From positions 558,001 to 622,000 of the forward strand of contig NZ_JARULC010000003.1 in NCBI RefSeq assembly GCF_029688625.1: 64,000 bases of DNA, given 5' to 3'. The notes under the pieces are model-generated. The model ran no database searches and had not been told where the DNA came from. It worked only from the letters and a program-made list of their open reading frames with translations. A program made the position numbers and the translations under genes. Positions 8,067 to 20,085 of this stretch are shown here, one piece after another (positions within the stretch are counted from its first letter, which is position 1; each line of letters opens with the position of its first letter). Source of the DNA: Qipengyuania marincola. GTDB lineage: Bacteria; Pseudomonadota; Alphaproteobacteria; Sphingomonadales; Sphingomonadaceae.

Positions 8067-8770
8067 CTCGTGCGGACCAGTTCCATTGCCTGAGAGGTGT
8101 AGAAGCCGCTTGCGATGCGCTGTGTGCGGGCGACTCTCCAGCCCCGCACACGGGACAGCTTGCGGCGCAATTCCGCTTCGCTCACCGGTATGATCGCCGG
8201 GGAACGATTGCCGCGAGGGAACAGCTTGCCGGCCATGTGCATGGCACCGAGCAGGCGCGTGTAAGGCGCGAAGGTAAAGGCAATGGACTTGCGGCACCGC
8301 GCACCAAGCGCCTCGATGGTCTCGACGATATCGTCGGAGCGATAGTGGATCAGCGAATCCATCGCGACGACATGGTCGAATTCGCCGAGCGCGGGATCGA
8401 GCATGTCCCCCACGTGCCAGTCGATCCTGCCATGACCGACGAAACCGGGCGCGCGCTCACGGGCGATGGCGACCAGCCCAGACGCAATATCGACTGCGGT
8501 CACTTGTGCGCCCCGACAGGCAGCGTCGACGCTGAGCGCCCCGGTACCGCATCCGGCATCGAGGACCGACATGCGCCGCAGGTCCGCAGGGAGCCAGTCC
8601 AGCAATTGCGCGCGCATCGCGTCCCTGCCGGCACGCACCGTGGCGCGAATACCGCTGACCTCGACATCCGACGTAAGATCGATCCACGCCTTGCGGGCCG
8701 TGCCGTCGAAATAGGCGGCTAGCTTCTCGCGCTGCGTGTCGTAGCGGGTGGGGAGCGGGTGGGTTGCCAT
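8063..8770 (-). CDS. bchM: Mg-protoporphyrin IX O-methyltransferase
   Basis: The enzyme methylates Mg-protoporphyrin IX with S-adenosylmethionine to give the monomethyl ester that AcsF uses. At 235 residues it is a class I methyltransferase with motif I VLDAGCGTGALS, then VTAVDIASGLV and the conserved MDSLIHY. The ATG at 8770 is preferred over the in-frame one at 8797 because an AGAGGCG ribosome site lies about 7 nt before it and the longer form would overlap bchL. It sits 13 nt after bchL and is coupled to lhaA by an ATGA overlap. Confidence 0.93.
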   Translation of the reverse strand: MATHPLPTRYDTQREKLAAYFDGTARKAWIDLTSDVEVSGIRATVRAGRDAMRAQLLDWLPADLRRMSVLDAGCGTGALSVDAACRGAQVTAVDIASGLVAIARERAPGFVGHGRIDWHVGDMLDPALGEFDHVVAMDSLIHYRSDDIVETIEALGARCRKSIAFTFAPYTRLLGAMHMAGKLFPRGNRSPAIIPVSEAELRRKLSRVRGWRVARTQRIASGFYTSQAMELVRTR

Positions 8771-8783
8771 CAATCGTCGCCTC

Positions 8784-9692
<909 letters not shown>

Positions 9693-12600
9693 TCATTCGG
9701 CCGCGATCACACCTTCGAGGCGATCTTCCAGATCGTTGCTCGCGGCGTGGAGTGCAGCCAGGGTTTCTTCGTCGGGTTGCCAGAGTTCGCGGTCGCACGC
9801 CTCGATCAGGCGATTGGCGACACGGGCCGAACTCTTCGGATTGAGGGCCGAGAGCCGTTCGCGCATTGCGGGGTCGAGCACGAAGGTCTCGCTGATCTGC
9901 TGGTAGACCCATGGGGCGACCTGCCCGGTCGTGGCGGACCAGCCCATCGTGTTGGTCACATGGCCCTCGATGTGCCGCACGCCTTCGTAGCCATGCTTGA
10001 GCATGCCTTCGAACCACTTCGGATTGAGTGTGCGCGTGCGCGTTTCGAGGTCGATCTGCTCTGCCAGCGTGCGCACCTTGGCGGCGCCGCGGGTCGCGTC
10101 GAGGATATAGACCGGGGCTTCCTTGCCCTTTGCGCGGGCGATGGAGCGGCTGATCCCGCCAAGCCCGTCGACATACTGATCCAAATCGGTGATGCCGACT
10201 TCGACGCTTTCGAGGTTCTGATAGGCGAAATCCACGCCGGCGAGCGCGCTTTCGAGCAGCTCGCGGCGTTGCACCGGCTCGCCCTTCACGCCGTATGCGA
10301 AGCCCTTGTGCGTTTCGAAGGCGTTGGCCAGCTCGTCGGGATCGGTCCAGACGCCGCCATCGATCAGCTGGTTCACGTTCGCGCCATAGGCACCCTCGGC
10401 ATTGGAGAACACGCGCAGGCTCGCCGTTTCGAGGTCGCAGCCTTGCGCCGCGGCATGGGCGAGGCTGTGCTTGCGGACGAAATTCTGCTCCACCGGCTCG
10501 TCCGCACTGCTTGCAAGCCATGCGGCCTCGGCGAGCATCCGGGTCTGGAGCGGGAGCAGGTCGCGGAAAATGCCGGAGAGAGTGACGACGACGTCGATGC
10601 GTGGCCGGCCCAGCTCCTCGAGCGGAATGAGTTCGGCTCCGGCAAGCCTGCCATAGCCGTCCCGCCGCGGGCGCGCGCCGATCAGGGCCATGGCCTGGGC
10701 AAGCTGCACGCCCTCGCTCTTCATGTTGTCGGTGCCCCAGAGCACTATGGCGAGACTTTCGGGATATTCGACCTCGCCAGCCATGCGGTGGCGCGCCAGG
10801 AGCTGTTCCGCCTGCCGGGCGCCTTCGGCAACGGCGAAAGCGCTGGGGATACGGAAGGGATCGAACCCGTGGATGTTGCGGCCCGTTGGGAGGACTTCGG
10901 GATTGCGGATCACGTCGCCGCCGGGAGCGGGCTTCACATAGCCTCCGTCGAGCGCGTGGATCAGCGCGCCAAGTTCGTCATTCGAGGCGAGCTTCTGCGC
11001 GATCGCCGCGCGATCCGCATCCGGATCGGCTTCAAGCACCGCATCGATCAGGGCATCGCGCTCATCGCCTTCGACAGCCTTGCCGAACACATGCAGGCCG
11101 TGCGGGATTAGCGCGCGTTCCAGCTCGTAGAGATGGGCAGAGATGTCGGCGATGTCGCCCTGCTCGACATCGAGGTCTTCGCATTGCTCGGCGATCATCG
11201 CTTCGAGGGCAGACAGCTCCTCGGCCTCGTTGCACGACCGCCAGCGCTCCACCAGCGCCTTGAGATCGGCAAACCCCTTGTAGAGGCCCGCTTCGGCGAG
11301 CGGCGGCGTAAGATAGCTGATCAGCGTGGCCGAAGCCCGGCGCTTCGCCAGCATGCCTTCGGAAGGATTGTTCGCTGCGTAGAGATTGAAGTTCGGAAGA
11401 TCGCCTATCAGGCGTTCGGGCCAGCAATCGCCGCTCATCCCCGCCTGCTTGCCCGGCATGAATTCGAGCGCGCCATGGGTGCCGAAATGCAGCACCGCGT
11501 CGGCGCCGAAATCCTCCCGGATCCAGCGATAGAAGGCGGAAAAAGCGTGCGTCGGGGCGAACTCGCCCTCGAACAGCAGCCGCATCGGATCGCCCTCGTA
11601 GCCGAAGGCTGGCTGAACCCCGACGAAGACTTTGCCGAAATGCGCGCCATAGATGTGGATCGAACCGCCATCGCTTTGCTGGCGCCCAGGAGCAGGTCCC
11701 CATTGCGCCTCGATCGCCTTGAGGTGCGGCTCGGCACGGACATGCTCGTCCGCCGGAATGCGCGCCGCGACATTCGCATCGGAGCCGAAGGTTTCCGAGT
11801 TGCCCCTGAGGATCGCATCGCGGAGGTCCTCGACCGTGGCGGGCACCTCCACGTCGTACCCCTCGTCGGAAAGGCGCGTCAGCGTGGCGTGCAGAGATTC
11901 ATAGACTGCCAAATGGGCGGCCGTCCCGGTCGCACCGCCATTTGGCGGGAAATTGAACAGCACGACCGCGAGCTTGCGCCGGGAGCGTTCGACCTTGCGC
12001 AAGGCGATCAGCCTTGCCGTCTTCGATGCGAGGGCAGCCGCGCGTTCCGGATGCGAGCGCATAGCGCGCACCGGACCATCGGCATCGTCGCTGCGGCCGC
12101 CGAACACGCTCGGGCAGATCGCGCCATCCAACTCGGGGATCGCAACCATCATGGTCGCTTCGACGGGCAGGAGACCCAGCTTGCCTTCGGACCAAGCCTC
12201 GAGCGACTGGAACTCGATCGGATGCGCCGCGATATAGGGCAGGTCGAACTTGCCGAGGATCTCGACCGCGGCTTGTGTGTCGTTATAGGCTGGCCCGCCG
12301 ACCAGCGAAAATCCGGTCAGATTGACCACCGCATCGACCGCCGGCTTGCCGTCGCGCATGAAGAATTTCTCCATCGCGGGCCGTGCATCGAGGCCACTGG
12401 CGAAGGCGGGAATCACCCGGAGTCCCGCGGCTTCCATCGCTTCGATAACGCCATCGTAATGCCTGGCGTCGTGGCCAAGGACGTAACTTCTCAGCAGCAC
12501 GAGACCGACGGTGCCGTTCTGGCCGCTCGAGCGAGGCAACATGCGAAGGCTTTCCGACATCAGCTGGCGCGAACGCGGGTGATAGACACCGAGTTCGGGA

Positions 12601-13235
12601 TATTCCTGTGGCGGCTCTGCCGGTGTGGCCCCGCGGCGGGACGCACGGTCGCCCGACGCATACCGATCGACCAGTGCGCGGACCATCTGGACGACATTCT
12701 CGTCCGAGCCTGCCAGCCAGTATTGCAGCGTAAGGAAATAGGCGCGCACATCCTGCGCGGTCCCGGGAATGAACTTCAGGATCTTGGGCAGCCTGCGCAG
12801 CATGCGCATTTGGCCTGCGCCGGAACTCGCACCCGCCTTTTTCGAACCGCGCAACTTCTTCAGCAGGGCGAGCGGGCCTTTGGCGGGAGCGTCCATGCGA
12901 TAGCCGCCGATGCGGGTCAGCTTCACGATCTCGGCGGTCGACATCAGGCCGAGCATCGCGTCACAGTGCTCGCGCCGTTCCTCGAGGGCAGGCCGGATCG
13001 CGCGCACATGGTCGTCGAGGAAGAGCATGGTGGCGATCACGATGTCGGCCCGCGCGACATCGGCCTTCGCGCGTTCCAGCGAGGCGGGATCGCGGTCCCA
13101 GTCCGCCGCAGCATGCAGGACCAGGTCGATGCGGTCGGCGGCAAGCTTTTCGCCCGCCCGCTCGACGGCACCCTTGAGGTGATTGTCCAGCGTCACGATG
13201 ACGACGCGAACCGGGGGGAGCGCGCTACCGGGCAT
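9693..13235 (-). CDS. bchH: Magnesium chelatase large subunit
   Basis: BchH binds protoporphyrin IX and inserts Mg2+ together with BchI and BchD, committing tetrapyrrole to bacteriochlorophyll. At 1180 residues it matches the family (about 1190). CobN/Mg-chelatase signatures are visible, such as [26 protein letters not shown] and [10 protein letters not shown], and the C-terminus contains [15 protein letters not shown]. The ATG at 13235 gives the usual N-terminus [17 protein letters not shown] and overlaps bchB by 11 nt; the frame upstream of it is shadow. Confidence 0.95.
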   Translation of the reverse strand: MPGSALPPVRVVIVTLDNHLKGAVERAGEKLAADRIDLVLHAAADWDRDPASLERAKADVARADIVIATMLFLDDHVRAIRPALEERREHCDAMLGLMSTAEIVKLTRIGGYRMDAPAKGPLALLKKLRGSKKAGASSGAGQMRMLRRLPKILKFIPGTAQDVRAYFLTLQYWLAGSDENVVQMVRALVDRYASGDRASRRGATPAEPPQEYPELGVYHPRSRQLMSESLRMLPRSSGQNGTVGLVLLRSYVLGHDARHYDGVIEAMEAAGLRVIPAFASGLDARPAMEKFFMRDGKPAVDAVVNLTGFSLVGGPAYNDTQAAVEILGKFDLPYIAAHPIEFQSLEAWSEGKLGLLPVEATMMVAIPELDGAICPSVFGGRSDDADGPVRAMRSHPERAAALASKTARLIALRKVERSRRKLAVVLFNFPPNGGATGTAAHLAVYESLHATLTRLSDEGYDVEVPATVEDLRDAILRGNSETFGSDANVAARIPADEHVRAEPHLKAIEAQWGPAPGRQQSDGGSIHIYGAHFGKVFVGVQPAFGYEGDPMRLLFEGEFAPTHAFSAFYRWIREDFGADAVLHFGTHGALEFMPGKQAGMSGDCWPERLIGDLPNFNLYAANNPSEGMLAKRRASATLISYLTPPLAEAGLYKGFADLKALVERWRSCNEAEELSALEAMIAEQCEDLDVEQGDIADISAHLYELERALIPHGLHVFGKAVEGDERDALIDAVLEADPDADRAAIAQKLASNDELGALIHALDGGYVKPAPGGDVIRNPEVLPTGRNIHGFDPFRIPSAFAVAEGARQAEQLLARHRMAGEVEYPESLAIVLWGTDNMKSEGVQLAQAMALIGARPRRDGYGRLAGAELIPLEELGRPRIDVVVTLSGIFRDLLPLQTRMLAEAAWLASSADEPVEQNFVRKHSLAHAAAQGCDLETASLRVFSNAEGAYGANVNQLIDGGVWTDPDELANAFETHKGFAYGVKGEPVQRRELLESALAGVDFAYQNLESVEVGITDLDQYVDGLGGISRSIARAKGKEAPVYILDATRGAAKVRTLAEQIDLETRTRTLNPKWFEGMLKHGYEGVRHIEGHVTNTMGWSATTGQVAPWVYQQISETFVLDPAMRERLSALNPKSSARVANRLIEACDRELWQPDEETLAALHAASNDLEDRLEGVIAAE

Positions 13236-14766
13236 AATGGGCCTTTGCATCGTAGAGCGTCTCGAGATCGATCTGCGCCCGGCCCACGTCCGCCGCAAAG
13301 CTTTCCGTATTCCGGCGGGCCTTGCCGCGGACGAAGAACGGGATTTTTCTCAGTTCACGCTCGGCTTCCTCGGTCCACAACGTATCCTCGGTCACAGGTT
13401 CCAGCGCAGCTGGTTCGGAATGGCCTGTCTTCGGGGCCTGCGCATGGAGGTGGCTCGCCCCCGCCTCGTCGGAGAATTCGAAGTCCTCGCGGAACATCGT
13501 GAGCAGGTGCTCTTCGAGGCCCATTACGAGCGGGTGGACCCAGGTATCGAAGATCACGTTCGCACCCTCAAACCCCATCTGGGGGCTGTAGCGCGCGGGG
13601 AAGTCCTGCACGTGGACTGGCGAGGAAATGACGGCACATGGCAAGCCCAGCCGCTTGGCGATATGCCGCTCCATCTGCGTGCCGAGGACGAGCTCCGGCT
13701 GCGCCGCGGCGATTGCTTCCTCGACTTCCAGATGATCATCGGTGATTAGCGGCTCGACGCCGTAGAGCGCGGCCGCTGCTCGGACATCGCGCGCAAATTC
13801 GCGATTGTAGCAACCGAGGCCGCAGACCTCGAAGCCCAGCTCCTCATGCGCGATGCGCGCGGCAGCCACGGCGTGAGTGGCGTCGCCGAAGATGAAGACG
13901 CGCTTGCCGGTGAGGTAGGTCGAATCCACCGAGCGGCTCCACCAAGCCATGCGCGACTGGTCGTCGGAAAGAGCATGCTCAGGATCGACGCCAGCAAGCT
14001 GCGCTACCTCGCGGATGAATTGCTGCGTCGCCCCGATGCCGATCGGCACGGTGCGGACTGCGGGTTGCTTGAATGTACGCTCGAGCCAGCGGGCGGCCTC
14101 GTCGCCGGTTTCAGGGTACAATACGATGTTGAAGTCGGCCGCGCCGATGCGGGCGATATCCGCAGGAGAGGCGCCCAGCGGCGCCACCAGATTGATCTCG
14201 ATGCCCATCCTCGCGAGCAGGCCGGAGATTTCGCGTACATCGTCGCGGTGACGGAAGCCCAGCGCAGTCGGACCAAGCAGATTGACGAGCGGACGACGGC
14301 CTTCGCGCCCGGCCGGAGTCAAATCCTTGTCGGCCAGATGGCGCACGATCTGGTAAAAGGTCTCGCTCGCGCCCCAGCTTTCCTTGCGCTGGTAGCTCGG
14401 CAATTCGAGCGGGACGACTGGGATCGGCAGCCGCATCGCTTCGGCCAGCCCGGCGGGGTCGTCCTGGATCAGCTCCGCAGTACACGACGCGCCGACCAGC
14501 AAGGTCTGCGGCTTGAACCGCGCAAGCGCATCCATCGCCGCGGTCTGGAACAGCTGCGCCGTGTCCTTGCCCAGATCGCGCGCCTGGAATGTCGTGTAGG
14601 TCACCGGCGGGCGCTTCCCGCGCCGTTCGATCATCGTGAACAGCAGGTCGGCATAGGTATCGCCCTGCGGCGCGTGGAGTACGTAATGCACGCCTTGCAT
14701 CGCGGTCGCGACCCGCATGGCGCCGACATGCGGCGGTCCTTCGTAGGTCCAGACCGACAGCTGCAC
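13225..14766 (-). CDS. bchB: Dark-operative protochlorophyllide reductase subunit B
   Basis: With BchN this forms the NifDK-like catalytic component that reduces the C17=C18 bond of protochlorophyllide. The protein is 513 residues. It starts with the family N-terminus [19 protein letters not shown] and contains [12 protein letters not shown], with one cluster cysteine. The C-terminal PCP-reductase-like domain has [17 protein letters not shown]. The start is a GTG at 14766, 2 nt after the bchN stop; no ATG gives the conserved N-terminus. Confidence 0.95.
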   Translation of the reverse strand: MQLSVWTYEGPPHVGAMRVATAMQGVHYVLHAPQGDTYADLLFTMIERRGKRPPVTYTTFQARDLGKDTAQLFQTAAMDALARFKPQTLLVGASCTAELIQDDPAGLAEAMRLPIPVVPLELPSYQRKESWGASETFYQIVRHLADKDLTPAGREGRRPLVNLLGPTALGFRHRDDVREISGLLARMGIEINLVAPLGASPADIARIGAADFNIVLYPETGDEAARWLERTFKQPAVRTVPIGIGATQQFIREVAQLAGVDPEHALSDDQSRMAWWSRSVDSTYLTGKRVFIFGDATHAVAAARIAHEELGFEVCGLGCYNREFARDVRAAAALYGVEPLITDDHLEVEEAIAAAQPELVLGTQMERHIAKRLGLPCAVISSPVHVQDFPARYSPQMGFEGANVIFDTWVHPLVMGLEEHLLTMFREDFEFSDEAGASHLHAQAPKTGHSEPAALEPVTEDTLWTEEAERELRKIPFFVRGKARRNTESFAADVGRAQIDLETLYDAKAHYAR

Positions 14767-14768
14767 CG

Positions 14769-16576
<1,808 letters not shown>

Positions 16577-16630
16577 TCTGTCGCTCTGCCTCCAATCTTC
16601 ATGTGGAAGCTACGCCCCGGCAGCCCCGTG

Positions 16631-16664
16631 TGTCAATCGCGATTGACGTTAATTGCACTGGACA
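16631..16664. promoter_or_regulatory. PpsR/CrtJ operators between bchF and ppaA
   Basis: TGTCAATCGCGATTGACG (16631-16648) contains a perfect 16-bp palindrome, GTCAATCGCGATTGAC. An adjoining 18-mer, CGTTAATTGCACTGGACA (16647-16664), reads TGT-N12-ACG on the minus strand and overlaps the first by 2 bp. They lie about 55-90 bp from the bchF start and 125-158 bp from ppaA, in the divergent promoter region, so PpsR could govern both operons. No clear -35/-10 pair was assigned. Confidence 0.7.
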
Positions 16665-16788
16665 CTTGTGGATTCGACAGGCGCCACAATTGGGCCTAGG
16701 GTCGTGAGACTCGGACGGAGTCGACAACACAATCTGACACGCCGGGCATGACGCGATCCGCGCCGCTACCAGACTGGGAGAGTCTGAA

Positions 16789-17670
16789 ATGGCATCGGCT
16801 ATCGGTATGGGCCCTGCCGCCCTGCTAAAAGCGATTTCCAACCCGCTGAAAGGTTGGATACGACAAGATGATGTCCAGTCGGATGTCCCGAGGGTGAAGC
16901 CGGGTGATGATCTCGGCACGGTCATCGAGGCCGATTTCATCCCGCGCCTTCTCATGAGCCATGCGAGAAACGGCAGGCACCCTGCCGTGGAAACCGGCGG
17001 CCAGATCAATAGCGACGAGGCGGCCGAATTCGCCACGCTCCCCCTTCAGATCGAGGTCGACGAACTCCTGCTCGCAACGGAGGCGTTTCTTCATCGCGGG
17101 GTCAGCGTCGAGTCCATTTTTCTCGATCTTCTTGCGCCCTCGGCTCGCGAACTCGGCCGGATGTGGGAAGAAGACGATTGTGATTTCGTCGAAGTCACCA
17201 TGGGTCTCTGGCGCCTTCAGGAAGTGATGCGCGAAATCGCCGCCAGGTCGCCGCCGGTCATCCGGTCACTCGGCATCGAGAGAAGCGCACTGTTCTCACC
17301 CGTGCCCGGTGACCAGCATTCATTCGGCGCACTGATGGTCGATGAAATCTTCGCGCGCGCAGGGTGGAAAAGCGAGGCTTTGATCGATCCGCATCGTCGG
17401 GAATTGCTCCGGCTGATTTCGGAAAAATCGTTCGATCTGGTGGGATTGACCGTCACAAACGATTGCCCTAGCGGAGCGCTTTCCAAATTGATCAGTGCAA
17501 TTCGCACAGTCTCAGCGAACCCACAGATTGCCATCCTTATTGGCGGGCGGGCAGTCACCGAAAATCCCCATCTCGTCGAGGAAGTTGGCGCCGACGGAAC
17601 CGCGGTCGATGCGGATGCCGCCCTCACCCTGGCGGCGCAGTTGGTGGAAGGTGCGAGATTGAGCGCATAG
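16789..17670 (+). CDS. ppaA: PpsR antirepressor PpaA/AerR, B12-binding-domain protein
   Basis: This 293-residue cytoplasmic regulator is of the AerR/PpaA type, which binds a cobalamin and modifies the activity of PpsR/CrtJ in response to light. The C-terminal B12-binding Rossmann-like domain has the D175-x-H177-x-x-G180 motif (DQHSFG), followed by FDLVGLTVTND and IAILIGGRAV. An N-terminal helical region (about 60-155) with LAPSARELGRMWEEDDCDF resembles the MerR-associated B12 cap. A GGGAGAG ribosome site lies about 8 nt before the ATG. It is encoded directly upstream of ppsR (25-nt gap) and divergent from bchF. Confidence 0.88.
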   Translation: MASAIGMGPAALLKAISNPLKGWIRQDDVQSDVPRVKPGDDLGTVIEADFIPRLLMSHARNGRHPAVETGGQINSDEAAEFATLPLQIEVDELLLATEAFLHRGVSVESIFLDLLAPSARELGRMWEEDDCDFVEVTMGLWRLQEVMREIAARSPPVIRSLGIERSALFSPVPGDQHSFGALMVDEIFARAGWKSEALIDPHRRELLRLISEKSFDLVGLTVTNDCPSGALSKLISAIRTVSANPQIAILIGGRAVTENPHLVEEVGADGTAVDADAALTLAAQLVEGARLSA

Positions 17671-17695
17671 CACGCATCCCGGATGCGAGAACCAG

Positions 17696-19117
17696 ATGTT
17701 GACACGGAAGCATAGCGTTGATGCAAAGCGACCCTTCGCCGACTCCGGCGATGTGTTCGGTGCCATCGGCGCAGATGCTGCAAAAACGCTGGCCATGGTC
17801 GCCGGTGACGTCGTTCTGATCCTCGATACCAGCGGCACCATTCTCGACGCATCCTTCGAAGAGGACGCCTTTCCCGAATTTGCCGGATGGGTCGGAGCCA
17901 ACTGGCTCGACACGGTTACGGTCGAAAGCCGCCCGAAAATCATGGAGATGCTCGCCGGCGCTCGCAAGGGCGAGACGCAGCACTGGCGGCAGGTCAACCA
18001 TCCGACACAGCATGGCGACGTTCCGCTCAAATACGTCGTCGTCAGCATCGAGGGCGGCGAGCGGGCAATCGCTTTCGGTCGCGACCTGCGCGAGTTCGGC
18101 AAGGTGCAGCAGCGCCTCTTGCAGGTCCAGCAGTCGCTCGAGCGGGACTACCTGCGCATGCGCCATGTCGAGGCGCGCTACCGCTTGCTGTTCGAACGCT
18201 CGCGCGAGCCAGTCATGATCGTGGAAGCAAGCGATTACCGCATTCGCGAAGCCAATCCGGCGGCCTATGCGCTGGTCGGCGCGCGGGCCGGATCGCTGGT
18301 AAACAAGCAGCTGCCCCAGATATTTTCTCGCAAGAGTGCGCCGGCTGCCGCCGCCCTGCTGGCCTCGGCGCTCACGTCCAATTCGGTTTCCCCGGTTCCG
18401 GTGATGCTCGCCAAGGGTTCCGAGGAGGTGCAATTGAGCGCTTCGGGCTTTAGCCAGGATCGTCGCCAGTACCTGCTCGTCAGGCTTCATGGCGAAGAGG
18501 CGGCCGTATCGAGCGATCAAGCCACTATTGCCGATATCATCGAAGACATGCCGGACGCCTTCGTCCTTGCGAATACGAAGATGGAGATCGTCACGGCAAA
18601 TGCCGCCTTCATCGAGATGGTCCGTGCAGCAGGGCTGGACCAGATCAGGGGCACCGACCTGTCCAATTTCGTCGGCCGCCCGGGCATCGATCTGGACCTG
18701 ATCGCAGGGCAGATCGACAAGGAGGGCGATGCCCGAAACGTCTCGACGATATTGCGCGCGATGAGCGGCGAGGACGACGAGCCGATCGAGATATCCGCCG
18801 TCGCCACGAAGGCGGAAGATCCGCACTATGGTTTCGTAATTCGGCCGATCGCTCGCCGGATGCGGGACCTGCCCCCGAGTTCGGAAGAGCTGCCCCGCTC
18901 GGTCGAGCAGCTCACCGACCTCGTCGGGCGGATGCCGCTCAAGGATATCGTACGCGAGAGCACCGATCTGATCGAGCGCCTGTGCATCGAAGCAGCGCTG
19001 CTCTACACCTCGGACAACCGCGCTTCGGCCGCGGAAATCCTTGGATTGAGTCGCCAGAGCCTGTACTCCAAGCTTCACCGTTACGGGCTGGGCAACCTCC
19101 AGACCGAATCCGACTAG
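17696..19117 (+). CDS. ppsR: Photosynthesis gene repressor PpsR/CrtJ
   Basis: This is the transcriptional repressor that binds TGT-N12-ACA palindromes in bch, crt and puf promoters under high oxygen. At 473 residues it has the family layout: an N-terminal PAS-like region (about 25-130), a Gln-rich linker helix (QQRLLQVQQSLERD), two PAS domains (about 160-260 and 275-385) and a C-terminal Fis-type helix-turn-helix (NRASAAEILGLSRQSLYSKL). Only one cysteine is present, Cys430 beside the helix-turn-helix; the second one, used for disulfide sensing in Rhodobacter, is missing. It is probably co-transcribed with ppaA. Confidence 0.93.
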   Translation: MLTRKHSVDAKRPFADSGDVFGAIGADAAKTLAMVAGDVVLILDTSGTILDASFEEDAFPEFAGWVGANWLDTVTVESRPKIMEMLAGARKGETQHWRQVNHPTQHGDVPLKYVVVSIEGGERAIAFGRDLREFGKVQQRLLQVQQSLERDYLRMRHVEARYRLLFERSREPVMIVEASDYRIREANPAAYALVGARAGSLVNKQLPQIFSRKSAPAAAALLASALTSNSVSPVPVMLAKGSEEVQLSASGFSQDRRQYLLVRLHGEEAAVSSDQATIADIIEDMPDAFVLANTKMEIVTANAAFIEMVRAAGLDQIRGTDLSNFVGRPGIDLDLIAGQIDKEGDARNVSTILRAMSGEDDEPIEISAVATKAEDPHYGFVIRPIARRMRDLPPSSEELPRSVEQLTDLVGRMPLKDIVRESTDLIERLCIEAALLYTSDNRASAAEILGLSRQSLYSKLHRYGLGNLQTESD

Positions 19118-19135
19118 CCACCCTCGACAAGTTTG

Positions 19136-19179
19136 TGTCAAAACAGTTTGACGCACGTGAGTGTCAGGCATAGCCTGCG
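19136..19179 (+). promoter_or_regulatory. Tandem PpsR/CrtJ operators upstream of bchG
   Basis: TGTCAAAACAGTTTGACG (19136-19153) is followed after exactly 8 bp by the weaker TGTCAGGCATAGCCTGCG (19162-19179), which is itself an inverted repeat (CAGGC/GCCTG). An 8-bp spacer is the spacing at which CrtJ binds cooperatively at bchC. The pair lies between the ppsR stop and bchG, so bchG-bch2-bchP-tspO probably has its own PpsR-controlled promoter. Confidence 0.7.
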
Positions 19180-19212
19180 GGCATGCTACGTTCGGCGGCC
19201 TCGACTCGAACA

Positions 19213-20085
19213 ATGCCGTCACCTTCGGCATCCGACGTCCTTGAGCTGCTCAAACCGATAACCTGGTTTCCCCCGATGTGGGCCTTCGGCTGCGGTGTGC
19301 TTTCCGCAGGCGTCGCCTTCGATGAGCGCTGGTTGTTCGTGATCGGCGGAATTGCACTGACCGGACCTTTCGTGTGCGGCACGAGCCAGGCGGTGAACGA
19401 CTGGTTCGATCGGCATGTCGATGCGATCAACGAACCCGATCGACCGATCCCGTCGGGCCGCATCCCGGGCCGCTGGGGCCTCGGCATCGCGGTAGCCGGG
19501 ACCGTACTGTCGCTCGGCCTCGCAGCAATCCTCGGTTTCTGGGTCTTCGCCGCTGCATGTCTCGGTCTTAGCCTCGCATGGGCTTACAGCGCCCCGCCCT
19601 TTCGCCTGAAAACCAGCGGCTGGGCCGGACCGGCGACAGTCGGTCTGACCTATGAAGGCCTTAGCTGGTTCACCGGCGCGAGCATCCTCGCGGGAGGGCT
19701 GCCACCCGCCCCCGTCATCGCGATACTGCTGCTCTACAGCATCGGTGCCTTCGGGATCATGGTGCTCAACGATTTCAAGGCAGTCGAAGGCGACCGGATA
19801 ACGGGGCTCCGCTCCTTGCCGGTGACGCTGGGCGTAAGCCGGGCAGCACGACTTGCTTGCCTTGTGATGGCGCTGGCCCAAGCGGTGGTGATCGCACTCC
19901 TCTTCCTGCTCGGCTATGCGCTGTCGGGCGCAGTCGTCGCAGCACTTCTCCTCGGCCAGATGTTCCTCATGGTGCGCCTGCTCAAGGACCCCGCCCGCCA
20001 TGCCCCCTGGTACAATGCCACCGGGGTGACACTCTACGTCCTCGGTATGCTCGCGGCGGCGCTGGGCCTTGGAGGGTACGTCTGA
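19213..20085 (+). CDS. bchG: Bacteriochlorophyll synthase (polyprenyltransferase)
   Basis: BchG esterifies bacteriochlorophyllide a with geranylgeranyl (or phytyl) diphosphate in the membrane. It is a UbiA-type polytopic protein of about 290 residues. It has the Asp-rich motif NDWFDRHVDAINEPDRPIPS and the second motif NDFKAVEGDRITGLRSLPV; the N-terminus reads LLKPITWFPPMWAFGCG as in the family. I chose ATG 19213 over ATG 19183 because the latter would begin 3 nt after the operator pair, leaving no room for a leader; the evidence is indirect. The stop overlaps the next gene by one base (TGATG). Confidence 0.94.
   Translation: MPSPSASDVLELLKPITWFPPMWAFGCGVLSAGVAFDERWLFVIGGIALTGPFVCGTSQAVNDWFDRHVDAINEPDRPIPSGRIPGRWGLGIAVAGTVLSLGLAAILGFWVFAAACLGLSLAWAYSAPPFRLKTSGWAGPATVGLTYEGLSWFTGASILAGGLPPAPVIAILLLYSIGAFGIMVLNDFKAVEGDRITGLRSLPVTLGVSRAARLACLVMALAQAVVIALLFLLGYALSGAVVAALLLGQMFLMVRLLKDPARHAPWYNATGVTLYVLGMLAAALGLGGYV

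Noticed and set aside
16722..16739. CGACAACACAATCTGACA upstream of ppaA as a third PpsR site
   Set aside because: Only the right half fits the operator form, and it is not at 8-bp spacing to the strong site.
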